Numbered from the stretch's first letter, positions 55,173 through 64,000 are shown. The stretch: DNA of 64,000 bases from UBA1672 sp963977495 (GCA_963977495.1 CAXBOT010000003.1:62001-126000), one strand, 5' to 3'. Notes: generated from the letters alone by a model not told the origin. Numbers and translations: made by a program.

Positions 55173-56548
55173 ATAATCGGCTTTCCCCCTTTCTCTTGAC
55201 GGTTATATTGCTGGCCTCCGCGCCCGCCGCCGCGCAGGAACAATCCAAATCCATGTTAACGTCCAAGGCCATGCATGGTGATACGCAAGCGCAATATGAT
55301 TTGTGCCGTTATTACCAAAAAGAACGCAGTGCCGATTTTGCCCTGTCATGGTGTGAAAAAGCCGCCATGTCAGGACACCGCACCGCCCAACTCCAACTCG
55401 CATGGCTGGCGATCCGCCATGCTGAAAATGAAGATGGTCTTAAAAAGGGCTATATCTGGCTCAGCGTTGCACTGGCGCAAGGCTATGATTTTTCGGGTTA
55501 TCACGAATGGAAGGGCTTATCCGCGCATTTCGCTAAGGATGAAAAAACGCTCAAAGCGTTAAATAAAGACGCTGACCAATATTACAAAAAATATGTCGAT
55601 CCGTTGGAAGAGCGCGCCACGTTTGAACGCGTCACCGAAAACAAAACCGCCTATGTCGCGACCATCAAACAAAAAGCCGAACATGGCGACGCGGAAGCAC
55701 AAGCCCTGCTTGGCACGCTGGCTGAATATGACGGCGATCTTGCCAGCGCCCTTGAATGGTATAAAAAGGCCGCGACAAACGGCTATGTCGATGCGCAATC
55801 CTATCTTGGACGCGCCTTGCCTGATGAGGGTATCGGCACTTTATATGATGATACGCAGCGCTATGCATGGATGAGCGTGGCCTTGTCGCAGCACTATAAT
55901 TACGTTGATAAATTATCGTTAAGCCTGCTCGCCGAGCGCTTAGGCGCAAAGAAGCGCGCAACCGCGCAAGCGCTGGCGCAGGACTATTACAATCAATCCG
56001 TTCAAAATCCCGAGCAAGTTCCCGTCACAGAGCTTATTAAGCGCGCCGAAGACAAATATATGCAGGCGCTTATTGATAATGCACAAAACGGACGCGCTGC
56101 CTCTCAATATGAGTTATCACAAAAATATAAGAGCGGGATCGCCATCCTTAAAGACCTTCAAAAATCAATGGAATGGCACATCAAAGCCGCAGAAGGCGGT
56201 AATATACTGGCACAATATACGCTTGGTCATATGTATGAAGAAGGCATTGAGCTGCCAAAAGACAGCGATCAATCTGCCAAATGGTACAGAAAAGCCGCTA
56301 TGCAAGGCTATAGTCCCGCACAATTTTCTTTGGGTCAGCTTTATTTCAACAACCGCGCCAGCGCCCGCAGCAACATCATAGAGGCCTACGCATGGTTTGA
56401 TGTCGCCTCGAAACGTGGCCACACCGATGCGGAAATCACCCGTAACGTCATCGCCAAAAGCTTCAGCAAGGAAGAAACGCGCCTGTCCGGTATTTTGGCA
56501 CGCAAATATTACCGCCTGTATGCCGAGCCTTTTGAAACGAAAAAGTGA
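55169..56548 (+). CDS. Exported Sel1-repeat protein, larger
   Basis: A 459-residue protein with a signal peptide (cleavage near AAA-QEQ, residue 22-23) and two blocks of Sel1-like repeats (about 30-140 and 165-450), including KAEHGDAEAQALLGTLAEYD and AEGGNILAQYTLGHMYEEGI. It overlaps the preceding Sel1 gene by 4 bp, showing coupling, and ends 56 bp before dnaX. Envelope scaffold role is likely; in bacteria with Dot/Icm systems some Sel1 proteins help host interaction, which is a possibility only. Confidence 0.85.
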   Translation: MNNRLSPFLLTVILLASAPAAAQEQSKSMLTSKAMHGDTQAQYDLCRYYQKERSADFALSWCEKAAMSGHRTAQLQLAWLAIRHAENEDGLKKGYIWLSVALAQGYDFSGYHEWKGLSAHFAKDEKTLKALNKDADQYYKKYVDPLEERATFERVTENKTAYVATIKQKAEHGDAEAQALLGTLAEYDGDLASALEWYKKAATNGYVDAQSYLGRALPDEGIGTLYDDTQRYAWMSVALSQHYNYVDKLSLSLLAERLGAKKRATAQALAQDYYNQSVQNPEQVPVTELIKRAEDKYMQALIDNAQNGRAASQYELSQKYKSGIAILKDLQKSMEWHIKAAEGGNILAQYTLGHMYEEGIELPKDSDQSAKWYRKAAMQGYSPAQFSLGQLYFNNRASARSNIIEAYAWFDVASKRGHTDAEITRNVIAKSFSKEETRLSGILARKYYRLYAEPFETKK

Positions 56549-56604
56549 CCTAAAATCGGCGGGTACATCTTGCCCCCGCAGCGGAATCACGGTAACTATT
56601 AAGT

Positions 56605-58365
56605 ATGGCTGAAAAAACTGAAGTGTACCGCGTTCTTGCACGCAAATATCGTCCCCAAAATTTTGACGAGTTAATCGGACAAGACGCCCTTGTGCGCACG
56701 CTGAAAAATGCCATCACATCAGGGCGCATTGCCCATGCGTTTATGTTGACCGGTGTGCGCGGTGTGGGGAAAACCACAACGGCGCGTATCATCGCCAAAG
56801 CCCTGAACTATATCGGCCCTGATGGGACGAGCGATCCAACCATCGGCGATACATCGGACTGCCCGCTTTGTCAGGCCATCTCCGAAGACCGCCACCCCGA
56901 TGTGATTGAAATGGATGCCGCCAGCCGTACCGGCGTGGATGATATCCGTGAAATCCTTGATGGTGTGCGCTACGCCCCGACCGAAGCCCGTTATAAAATC
57001 TATGTGATTGACGAAGTGCACATGCTGTCCAAGAACGCCTTTAATGCGTTGCTTAAAACTTTGGAAGAGCCGCCCGAACACGTCAAATTTATTTTCGCGA
57101 CCACGGAAATCCGCAAAGTGCCGATTACCGTTCTCTCACGTTGCCAACGTTTTGACCTGCAACGCGTTGGGGCGGATTTACTCATCCCGCATTTCCAATC
57201 AATCTGCGCCCAAGAAAAGGTGGAGGCCGAAGACGATGCCATTGCCATGATCGCCCGCGCCGCGGATGGTTCTGTGCGTGACGGCCTCAGTTTACTGGAT
57301 CAAGCCATCGCCCTATCGGAAAAATCTATCACCGCCGCGCAAGTGCAAAACATGCTTGGCCTGACTGACCGCGCCCAAAATCTGGACTTGCTGGAAAAAG
57401 CATTGGAAGGCGATACGGCAAGCGCCCTTGATATTATGGGCAGCGTCTATAAAAACGGCGGCGCGCCTTCTGTCGTGCTGCAAGATTTACTCGACCTCAC
57501 GCATTTACTGACCAAATTGCGCGTTGTACCGTCCTTGGAAGATGTTAATCAGGTGCTCTCGGGCGATCAACTGACCCGCGCCAAAGACATGGCGGCCAAA
57601 ATCTCTATGCCCAGTTTAGGCAAAGCGTGGCAAATCCTGCTTAAAGGGCTGGATGAAGTGCACACTGCGCCCAACCCGCAAAATGCCGCCGAAATGGTGA
57701 TTATTCGTCTGGCCTATGCCGCGAACTTGCCCGATCCGTCTGATCTTGTGAAGAAATTGAGCGAGCAACCCGATCCCGCGCCCGCCGCACCCTCAACCCC
57801 GCCTGCAAGCAGCGCGCCGACAACTGGCGGTGGCCAAGTGCATGCCCAAGATTTCACACCGCCGCCGCACGCCCATATGGGCGGCCCCGTCAATTCAGGC
57901 GGGCAGGAAACCGTGCGCGCCATGCCCGAGCTGTCCATTGTTGCAAGCCCTGAGGTTCTGCCCACCCTTAAAACACTGGAAGATGTCATTGAGCTGTTAC
58001 GCCGCAATCAAGAGTTTCTTCTTGCCGAGCAGTTGTTCCATTTCGCCCACCTCACGAAATTAGAGCATAAAAATTACGGTGAAAAGCCCAGCGGTAAACT
58101 GGAATTCAGACCCGAAGGCGAGGCCATGCCTGAATTATCACAAAATTTGTCCAAGGCGTTGAAACAGATTACAGACCAGCACTGGATGGTGGTTCTTGTG
58201 AATGATCGCGGCAATGAAACTTTAGCCAATATTGCCGAAGCAAACCGTTTACAAGAACTGGCAGACGTGGCACAAATGCCTTTGGTCAAGAATATCCTGA
58301 GCATCTTTCCCGAAGCCCAGCTTGTGAAAGTCACGGATAAACCGATAACAGAAGACCCCGAATAA
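56605..58365 (+). CDS. dnaX: DNA polymerase III tau/gamma subunit
   Basis: A 586-residue clamp-loader ATPase. Walker A GVRGVGKTTTARII near residue 45-60, Walker B YVIDEVHMLSKNAFNALLKT, and sensor ATTEIRKVPITVLSRCQRF. The usual four zinc cysteines are reduced to two (DCPLCQAI), as in alphaproteobacteria. The C-terminal third has a Pro/Ala linker (about 395-440) and a tau-like domain. No clear slippery heptamer for gamma was identified. Confidence 0.97.
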   Translation: MAEKTEVYRVLARKYRPQNFDELIGQDALVRTLKNAITSGRIAHAFMLTGVRGVGKTTTARIIAKALNYIGPDGTSDPTIGDTSDCPLCQAISEDRHPDVIEMDAASRTGVDDIREILDGVRYAPTEARYKIYVIDEVHMLSKNAFNALLKTLEEPPEHVKFIFATTEIRKVPITVLSRCQRFDLQRVGADLLIPHFQSICAQEKVEAEDDAIAMIARAADGSVRDGLSLLDQAIALSEKSITAAQVQNMLGLTDRAQNLDLLEKALEGDTASALDIMGSVYKNGGAPSVVLQDLLDLTHLLTKLRVVPSLEDVNQVLSGDQLTRAKDMAAKISMPSLGKAWQILLKGLDEVHTAPNPQNAAEMVIIRLAYAANLPDPSDLVKKLSEQPDPAPAAPSTPPASSAPTTGGGQVHAQDFTPPPHAHMGGPVNSGGQETVRAMPELSIVASPEVLPTLKTLEDVIELLRRNQEFLLAEQLFHFAHLTKLEHKNYGEKPSGKLEFRPEGEAMPELSQNLSKALKQITDQHWMVVLVNDRGNETLANIAEANRLQELADVAQMPLVKNILSIFPEAQLVKVTDKPITEDPE

Positions 58366-58393
58366 CGATATAACAGCGAAGGAAAACGCACTT

Positions 58394-58729
58394 ATGTTCA
58401 ATATGCAAAAAATGATGAAACAAGCGCAGGAAATGCAACTCAAGTTGCAAGAAGTGCAAGAGAAACTTGTCGATATCGAAATCGACGCTGAATCCGGTGG
58501 TGGCCTTGTCAAAGTCAGAATGAGCTGTGCCGGTAAAGTCGTGCGTATTGATATTGATAACAGCCTGCTGGAAACCGACAAAGAAACACTCGAAGATCTG
58601 ATCACAGCCGCAATCAATACGGCCAATCAAGTCAAAGATGACCGCATCAAAGAAGAAACAAAATCTATGATGGAGGGCATGGGTCTGCCTGAAGGTTTTG
58701 CAGGACAAGGTGGCGGTCTGCCGTTTTAA
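58394..58729 (+). CDS. YbaB/EbfC nucleoid-associated protein
   Basis: A 111-residue DNA-binding protein with the family's N-terminal coiled helix (MMKQAQEMQLKLQEVQEKL) and a small beta sheet (VKVRMSCAGKVVRIDI). The dnaX-ybaB pairing is conserved; recR, the usual third gene, is not here and xthA takes its place. Confidence 0.95.
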   Translation: MFNMQKMMKQAQEMQLKLQEVQEKLVDIEIDAESGGGLVKVRMSCAGKVVRIDIDNSLLETDKETLEDLITAAINTANQVKDDRIKEETKSMMEGMGLPEGFAGQGGGLPF

Positions 58730-58751
58730 CCCATAAGGAACGGCTGCATCA

Positions 58752-59546
58752 ATGCGGGTTATTACATGGAACATCAATTCGGTACGCCTGCGCAGCGGGC
58801 TTACCCTTGAACTGATCAAACAGGCCAAGCCTGATGTAATCTGCCTGCAGGAAACCAAAACACCCGACGAACATTTTCCCCTCGATGTTTTTAAAGAGGC
58901 TGGTTTTGAGCATATCCATTTCAACGGCATGAAAAGCTATAACGGCGTGGCGATTATATCGCGCGTACCGTTTGAAAACCCGCAAATCCATCAACGTGTC
59001 GGGCGTGATGATTGCAGACATATCTCAGTCACCTTCCCCGACTTTGAATTGCACAATATCTATATCCCCGCTGGCGGCGATGAGCCGGATCGTGATACCA
59101 ACGAAAAATTCGGGCATAAACTCGATTTTATTGATGAGATGCGCGCATTTTTTACGGATAATTACACACGCGATACACCGCTTATGGTGGTCGGAGATTT
59201 TAACATCGCCCCGCAAGAACATGATGTGTGGTCACACAAACAACTCCTTAAGGTTGTGTCCCATACACCAATAGAAATTGAAAAGCTGGCGGCGATGCAA
59301 GCCTCATTAGACTGGACGGATTGCTCACGTCATTTCGTGCCTGAAGATGAAAAATGCTATACGTGGTGGTCATATCGTAACCGCGACTGGAAAAAATCCA
59401 ACCGTGGCAGACGCCTTGATCATATTTGGGTTACGCCGCCCTTAAAAGACAAACTCACGGATCATGAAATCCTAACCCATGTGCGTGATTGGGAAAAGCC
59501 GAGCGACCATGTGCCCCTGCTTATTCAGCTGGCAACGTCGCAATAG
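58752..59546 (+). CDS. xthA: Exodeoxyribonuclease III
   Basis: A 264-residue AP endonuclease/3'-exonuclease of the EEP superfamily. Active-site motifs: WNINSVRLR, CLQETKTPD, YNGVAIISR, VGDFNIAPQEHDVW, RLDHIWVT and PSDHVPLLIQL. Length is normal. It overlaps the convergent DUF1223 gene by 26 bp. Confidence 0.95.
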   Translation: MRVITWNINSVRLRSGLTLELIKQAKPDVICLQETKTPDEHFPLDVFKEAGFEHIHFNGMKSYNGVAIISRVPFENPQIHQRVGRDDCRHISVTFPDFELHNIYIPAGGDEPDRDTNEKFGHKLDFIDEMRAFFTDNYTRDTPLMVVGDFNIAPQEHDVWSHKQLLKVVSHTPIEIEKLAAMQASLDWTDCSRHFVPEDEKCYTWWSYRNRDWKKSNRGRRLDHIWVTPPLKDKLTDHEILTHVRDWEKPSDHVPLLIQLATSQ

Positions 59547-60432
59547 GCGCAGATGTTGGTGTTGGATAAGATGTATATTCGATTTCAAGCGGCTCACTCT
59601 TCGGTAGGGATTCCACCAATTCCGCATTAGACACAACTTCACCGGCCGCAATAATCGGGCCGTAATCACCGCCCTCTTGCAAAACAACGACATAGCTCAA
59701 ATCTTTTGCACGATCCCCTGCCATGGCTGTAATGTCATCCAAGGAATAAGTCATGCTCACCTTATTGCCATTCCAAGAGCCAATCACTTCACGCCGAATA
59801 ACAGGACGCAGATAGAAATTTGTCACATGAGCCTCTTGCACAAAAGGCACATTTTTCTTTTCGCGGATTTTCTGCTCCAACGCAGGTGTCATAACAACAT
59901 CAGGATCAACAATGATTTTCTTCTTACCTTGTGTCGGTAAATAGGCATATAGAAACAAACTGCCAAATTGAGCATCAGATTCAATGTCAGGTATTTCTAT
60001 ATCCAGATTTCCGTCAGACACCTTCACTGTAATCGGATAAACCGTATCTGTTTCACCCATTTTCACCGCTGGAGTGATATCCTTACGAAACGCATCCCAG
60101 CGCCCATTGACAATAATCATCGGTGTTTTCAAACCTGAATAGCCGAACTTCGTACTATATTCACGTACGCGGTCATTACAAAAATCCAGCGTATATCTGT
60201 GGTCTTCGTTCGCGCCCTTATAAAGGCGGCGGCAATTCACCAAAATCACGTTTTTATCTTGCTGTAAAATTTCCAACAGCCGATCTTGCACTTGCGTATC
60301 ATCCGTGCACGCATTTTTCCCATATAACTCAACCACGACGGGCTGCGATGCGGCATGCACGACGCCAATTCCCGATATCATCAGGGCTGCGCCAACATAA
60401 AAGGCTGTCTTCAGAGATTTTATCATCATCAT
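59521..60432 (-). CDS. DUF1223 family exported protein with altered thiol site
   Basis: A 303-residue protein with a signal peptide (MIKSLKTAFYVGAALMISG, cleavage after VHA or HAA) and the thioredoxin-like DUF1223 fold (VVVELYGKNACTDDTQ; FGYSGLKTPMIIVNGRWDA). Most relatives carry a CxxCPP-type motif at the first loop; here a single cysteine remains, so disulfide chemistry by the usual pair is unlikely. It follows the SdhAF4-like gene on the same strand by 15 bp. Confidence 0.82.
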   Translation of the reverse strand: MMMIKSLKTAFYVGAALMISGIGVVHAASQPVVVELYGKNACTDDTQVQDRLLEILQQDKNVILVNCRRLYKGANEDHRYTLDFCNDRVREYSTKFGYSGLKTPMIIVNGRWDAFRKDITPAVKMGETDTVYPITVKVSDGNLDIEIPDIESDAQFGSLFLYAYLPTQGKKKIIVDPDVVMTPALEQKIREKKNVPFVQEAHVTNFYLRPVIRREVIGSWNGNKVSMTYSLDDITAMAGDRAKDLSYVVVLQEGGDYGPIIAAGEVVSNAELVESLPKSEPLEIEYTSYPTPTSAPIATLPAE

Positions 60433-60447
60433 AAGCCACTCAATCCT

Positions 60448-60600
60448 TTAAAAATCAGAACACCGACCATTGACTTCCCAATCGCCATAGCGCGTTGGCT
60501 CCGGTCTGTTTTCAAAACCGCCAATTTCGCGCTCTTCTTCTGCTTTTACAGAAGGTTTTAGCTTTTCTTGTATCTCGGGGCTTGGTTTATCTGTATCCAT
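60448..60600 (-). CDS. DUF1674/SdhAF4-like succinate dehydrogenase assembly factor
   Basis: A 50-residue protein found by direct reading. It ends in the family signature GGFENRPEPTRYGDWEVNGR followed by CSDF. Relatives (SdhAF4/Sdh8) bind the flavinated SdhA subunit and aid succinate dehydrogenase assembly. The gene is divergent from rsmB, a neighbourhood common in alphaproteobacteria. No strong ribosome site is visible. Confidence 0.88.
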   Translation of the reverse strand: MDTDKPSPEIQEKLKPSVKAEEEREIGGFENRPEPTRYGDWEVNGRCSDF

Positions 60601-60635
60601 ATCTCATAGTAGAATAAAATGGATAAGACGATCAA

Positions 60636-61982
60636 ATGAATTCAACAGAAAACCAGCAAAAAGAAACCGATGACGTGCATTCAGGCGATGACCTCGCCAC
60701 ACGAAAATGCGCGCTTGATTTACTCAATCGGGTCATTAATAAACGCACCGCCCTTGATGTTGCCCTTGATACATCCTCGGAATTTGCCGCCCTGCCCGCG
60801 CGTGATCGCGCCTTTACGCGCATGCTCCTCACCACCACCATTCGCAGGTTGGGACAGATTGATGATCTGATCACCCATGCGCAAGATCGCCCCGATTCCC
60901 TTAAAACCGATGTGGTGCGTAATATTATACGTCTTGGCGTGACGCAGCTTTTCTTTATGCAGGTTGCCGACCATGCCGCCGTGGATACATGCGTCAGACT
61001 GACCGAAGCACGCGGTATGCCGCGCCAAAAGGGCTTCGTGAATGCCATCCTCAGAACCTTAGGCCGTGAAGGGGCGCAGCGCATTGAAAAACAGGATGCC
61101 GCGCGTCTGAATACGCCTGATTGGCTCTTGAAACTCTGGATCGCCGATTATGGCTTGTCACAGGCCGCGCAAATCGCACAAGCCAACATGGCCGAAGCGC
61201 CGCTGGATATCACTGTTAAAAACATCGCGGACCGTCCCTATTGGGGGAATGTCTTGCAAGCTTCGGAGCTTTCAACAGGCACATTGCGCCGTATTCTTGG
61301 CGGCAATATCCGTGATATGGATGGCTTTGATGAAGGCAAATGGTGGATACAAGACGCCGCCGCCGCCATTCCCGCAACATTATTCGGCGATATCAAAGGC
61401 GAGCATGTGATTGATCTGTGCGCCGCGCCCGGCGGAAAAACTCTGCAACTGGCCGCTATGGGCGCGACGGTTACCGCGGTTGATCGCTCTGCCAAACGGT
61501 TAAAACGGTTGGATGAAAATCTGGAACGTATGGATCTCCAAGATCAAGTCACCATCGAGGTATCCGATGCTGCCGCATGGAAAACCGTTGAGCCGCCCCA
61601 GCGCATATTGCTTGATGCCCCGTGTTCTGCCACTGGCACAATTCGCCGCCACCCTGATACGGGCTATTTAAAATCCGAAAGAGATATTGCCAGCCTGATA
61701 ACCGTTCAAGAACGCCTGCTCAACCATGCCGCAGAGATGCTGGCCCAAGGCGGCGTTTTGATTTACTGCACCTGTTCCTTGCAAAAGGCCGAAGGCGAGC
61801 ACCGCATCGAGCATTTCTTGGAAACCCATCAGAATTTCAAGCGCATTCCGATCACCGCGCAGGAAATTGGTGATTATGAGGAACTTATCGACGCGAATGG
61901 CGATTTACGCATCCAACCCTATCACCTTGCCAACCAAGGCGGGATGGATGGATTTTTTGTGACGCGCTTAACCAAGATATAA
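60636..61982 (+). CDS. rsmB: 16S rRNA m5C967 methyltransferase RsmB
   Basis: A 448-residue RNA methyltransferase. The N-terminal third is a NusB-like RNA-binding domain (ALDLLNRVINKRTALDVAL). The Rossmann domain has the SAM motif VIDLCAAPGGKTLQLAA, and the two catalytic-loop cysteines lie in LDAPCSATGTIRRHPD and IYCTCSLQKAEGE. Length is normal. Confidence 0.94.
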   Translation: MNSTENQQKETDDVHSGDDLATRKCALDLLNRVINKRTALDVALDTSSEFAALPARDRAFTRMLLTTTIRRLGQIDDLITHAQDRPDSLKTDVVRNIIRLGVTQLFFMQVADHAAVDTCVRLTEARGMPRQKGFVNAILRTLGREGAQRIEKQDAARLNTPDWLLKLWIADYGLSQAAQIAQANMAEAPLDITVKNIADRPYWGNVLQASELSTGTLRRILGGNIRDMDGFDEGKWWIQDAAAAIPATLFGDIKGEHVIDLCAAPGGKTLQLAAMGATVTAVDRSAKRLKRLDENLERMDLQDQVTIEVSDAAAWKTVEPPQRILLDAPCSATGTIRRHPDTGYLKSERDIASLITVQERLLNHAAEMLAQGGVLIYCTCSLQKAEGEHRIEHFLETHQNFKRIPITAQEIGDYEELIDANGDLRIQPYHLANQGGMDGFFVTRLTKI

Positions 61983-62001
61983 TGACCAAGGCACGATGCA
62001 T

Positions 62002-63390
62002 TTAAGCCGTTTTTTTCAAACGTTCTGACCCATATATGCGTGAAAAGATATGATCGGGGATATGGTGGTTTTTATCATCCACCGCCAAATATTTCTGCGC
62101 TGTTTGTGTCCAATAGTCATCCCCCATATTGGGCAGGACTTCGGCGATAAAGATATCCATTGCCTTGCCTGCAATCCCCTTTTCATAGAGCTTTTTAAAC
62201 GCCAGCCGCGTTTCATGGATCTCGCCAACACATTCAAACGCATTCTGATTTTCAAGCCCCAAAAGCTGCCTGAAGCTCAAAATCAAATCGGGATCATCCA
62301 GCAAGTTTATTTTGAAAACATCAAACACCGCATCATAATCAAACACCGCCGCCAAATTCGCCCAAACATAGGCGCATTTCGGGCATTTCTTACACCATGG
62401 TTTTTCGATATTACAACTATGGATTGTTGTTAGTGCTTCGGGACTATCGGAAAACAACTGGTAAATACGTGTATCTTGCATCGGTTTAAGCGCGCTGAAA
62501 TATTCTATATCAGAGACCAACGCCCCCGCGATAAATTGGCTGAACTGCGTTTCCGCGTCCAGACTTTTAATCCATTGGTGATTAACCTGATGGCCAAGCT
62601 CTTCGCTGTATAAGCTCCCCTCATCCGCGCTTTTCTCATTACCCACGGCGATATAGGGAATACCATGCGCCAGACAAACAGGGATGGCCTCGAACATGCC
62701 TTCGGGCGTGCCGACCTGACAGGGATTGCCGGTTGTGGATTCCCCGCCAACCTGCGGCCAATAAATATTGGCGAACATACCATCGGTAAAATCATCATAG
62801 ACACTGATGCGGTGCGATTGCGCGGGTTGCAGGGGTGAGGCATTCAAATCCATCAAATCCTGCTGGGTGCGGAGCTTACCATATTCCGTTCTGGCAAATT
62901 GATAGGAATCATACTCAAAGCCCGCCTCTTGCAGCATCCGCATCATCACAAAGCTGTCCTTGCCCCCGCCGTTACAGGCCAGAACCTTGTCCTTTGGCTG
63001 CTTGATCGCGCACGGTGTATCAACGGTTTTCAGCGCCGCCGAGGAAATCACCTTCGGCCCCTTATAATCAAAGCGTTTATTTTCGAATAAATGTTGTGAC
63101 CATGCATAGGGAAACCATTTTTCAAAGGCTTTGACCGCGCTTTCGGGCAAGGTTGAGGCGATTGCGCTGACGTCATACTTATCGGGAAACACCAAGCAAT
63201 ATTTAAACCCCTCGAAAAAAGCAATCGACGCGAAAATCGATTCAATCTGATCTGCGGGGTAATCAACGGACAGCTTTAATAAATCCACCGTCGGATAGAT
63301 GATCTTGGTTTCAAAGCCGTAATCATCCAATTGGTATGTGATATGCACATGATGTTTGAAAACTTCAAACCCGCTTATTCTTAAATCCAT
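62002..63390 (-). CDS. PP-loop-type protein resembling MurL
   Basis: A 462-residue protein. The motif LACNGGGKDSFVMMRML near residues 133-150 is a PP-loop-like ATP site. Further on, AVGNEKSADEGSLY, GHQVNHQWIKSLD, YFSALKPMQDTRI and a cysteine-rich WCKKCPKCAYVWANL match in order the family of MurL, the ATP-dependent epimerase that turns UDP-MurNAc-L-Ala-L-Glu into the D-Glu form. The N-terminal 120 residues are more divergent. The ATG at 63390 is preferred over a TTG at 63414; it starts 5 bp after the OvoA-type gene stop, so the two are coupled. True substrate is open: cell-wall precursor or a thiol-related compound. Confidence 0.72.
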   Translation of the reverse strand: MDLRISGFEVFKHHVHITYQLDDYGFETKIIYPTVDLLKLSVDYPADQIESIFASIAFFEGFKYCLVFPDKYDVSAIASTLPESAVKAFEKWFPYAWSQHLFENKRFDYKGPKVISSAALKTVDTPCAIKQPKDKVLACNGGGKDSFVMMRMLQEAGFEYDSYQFARTEYGKLRTQQDLMDLNASPLQPAQSHRISVYDDFTDGMFANIYWPQVGGESTTGNPCQVGTPEGMFEAIPVCLAHGIPYIAVGNEKSADEGSLYSEELGHQVNHQWIKSLDAETQFSQFIAGALVSDIEYFSALKPMQDTRIYQLFSDSPEALTTIHSCNIEKPWCKKCPKCAYVWANLAAVFDYDAVFDVFKINLLDDPDLILSFRQLLGLENQNAFECVGEIHETRLAFKKLYEKGIAGKAMDIFIAEVLPNMGDDYWTQTAQKYLAVDDKNHHIPDHIFSRIYGSERLKKTA

Positions 63391-63395
63391 CGCGC

Positions 63396-64000
63396 TTACT
63401 TTTTCTTTTCCCAAATGCTCATCTGTGACACCGTATGCTGGAATTTACGGGCGGTTTCGCGGATAACAAAAGGCACGTCCCTTGGCGCATCCAGCATATC
63501 AAATTCCGGCGCGAGCGCATCACCCAGCCCTTCCAATGTCGTATAATTCTCACCCGTATTGGCCTTAAAGCCGCCCAGCCATTTATCACGCGGGGTGAAA
63601 TCCTCTAACCATGTATAAGGGGAGGTCAGCACAAGCAAACCACCCGAACGAATGCGCCCCTTGATTAACTCCAAAAACTTGGCGGGGTCATACAGCCGAT
63701 CTATCAGATTTCCGGCAAAGACCAGATCATAATCGGTATATTTATCCGTTAAATTACAGGCATCCCCCTGCATAAAGGCAATATTATCCTTCACCGCCTC
63801 ATAACCGTCAAAATCAGATAGCATCACATCCTTATAACGCACCAACGCCCCTTCATCTTGAATGATATAACGCTGCGAGCCTGTTTTTTGCAGCGCGGTG
63901 GGCGCTTCGATCAGGCGCGCGGAAAAATCAACGGCGTCAACATGATCATAAATTGTTGCCAGTTCAAAAGACGATCTGCCCGATGCACAGCCAAGATCAA
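63396..64000 (-). CDS. OvoA-type methyltransferase (4-mercaptohistidine N-methyltransferase domain), partial
   Basis: Open at the right edge; 201 residues are seen. SAM motif I DLGCASGRSSFELA is next to the edge, then AVDFSARLIEA, QGDACNLTDKYTDYDLVFAG, NLIDRLYDPAKFLELI, LLVLTSPYTWLEDFTPRDKW and VPFVIRETARKFQHTVSQ. These are characteristic of the C-terminal methyltransferase domain of OvoA, which methylates 5-thiohistidine in ovothiol A synthesis. The upstream sulfoxide synthase domain or gene would lie beyond 64000. Coupled to the MurL-like gene downstream. Confidence 0.85.
   Translation of the reverse strand, partial: DLGCASGRSSFELATIYDHVDAVDFSARLIEAPTALQKTGSQRYIIQDEGALVRYKDVMLSDFDGYEAVKDNIAFMQGDACNLTDKYTDYDLVFAGNLIDRLYDPAKFLELIKGRIRSGGLLVLTSPYTWLEDFTPRDKWLGGFKANTGENYTTLEGLGDALAPEFDMLDAPRDVPFVIRETARKFQHTVSQMSIWEKKK

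Overview
The window reads as chromosome of an alphaproteobacterium. Evidence: a DUF1674 (SdhAF4-like) gene next to rsmB, a DUF1223 protein, type-2 CtaA, an adrenodoxin-like ferredoxin, a DnaX lacking half of the usual zinc cysteines, a small SRP RNA, and a DUF2924/serine-recombinase element. The genus cannot be fixed from sequence alone. DotM/IcmP and DotL/IcmO genes show at least part of a Dot/Icm (type IVB) secretion system, which points to a host- or prey-associated lineage. Housekeeping genes are intact, so this is not a heavily degraded genome.

Layout. 1-4300: right end of a mobile element on the minus strand (primase-like protein cut by the edge, a sigma-like factor, large serine recombinase, DUF2924 protein and small accessory genes), abutting tRNA-Tyr. 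4600-5100: guanidine-III riboswitch with a Gdx exporter, then tRNA-Thr. 5448-10276: dotM, an unknown single-TM protein and dotL with a long repetitive Ala/Pro tail. 10356-23100: a Fic-like protein with a degenerate active site, argS, AraC-GyrI regulator, gyrB, hisC, recF and dnaN followed by two tandem paralogous membrane-anchored proteins. 23200-30976: a long minus-strand biotin locus (bioB, bioF, bioD, bioA) that includes two alpha-repeat proteins, a 42-residue lipoprotein, and a diiron ferritin-like protein coupled to bioA. 31000-36900: GST, dnaA, a 570-bp dnaA-rpsT spacer with paired DnaA boxes and a large hairpin, rpsT, mutM. 37700-39540: XRE regulator plus a formyltransferase of unknown substrate. 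39650-45450: groES-groEL, ferredoxin, ctaA and a Pro-rich protein. 45631-49077: a three-domain LplT-PlsC-acyl ligase fusion. 49228-51175: a Fur-box-controlled FTR1/cupredoxin iron uptake unit with a CBS protein. 51255-54303: a RelE-fold/glycine-zipper fusion with an acidic neighbour, SRP RNA, and a possible TIKI/ChaN-like protein. 54504-62000: two coupled Sel1-repeat proteins, dnaX-ybaB-xthA, DUF1223, SdhAF4, rsmB. 62002-64000: a PP-loop protein resembling MurL, coupled to an OvoA-type methyltransferase (ovothiol) that runs off the edge.

The replication genes dnaA, dnaN, recF and gyrB all lie within about 20 kb but are not in one operon. The candidates for undescribed biology are the diiron protein in the biotin operon, the RelE-glycine zipper pair, the OvoA/MurL-like pair, the XRE/formyltransferase pair, and the DotL repeat tail with its unknown partner gene. 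Three small features were found by direct reading: the lipoprotein at 29813-29941, the SdhAF4-like gene at 60448-60600, and the guanidine-III riboswitch.
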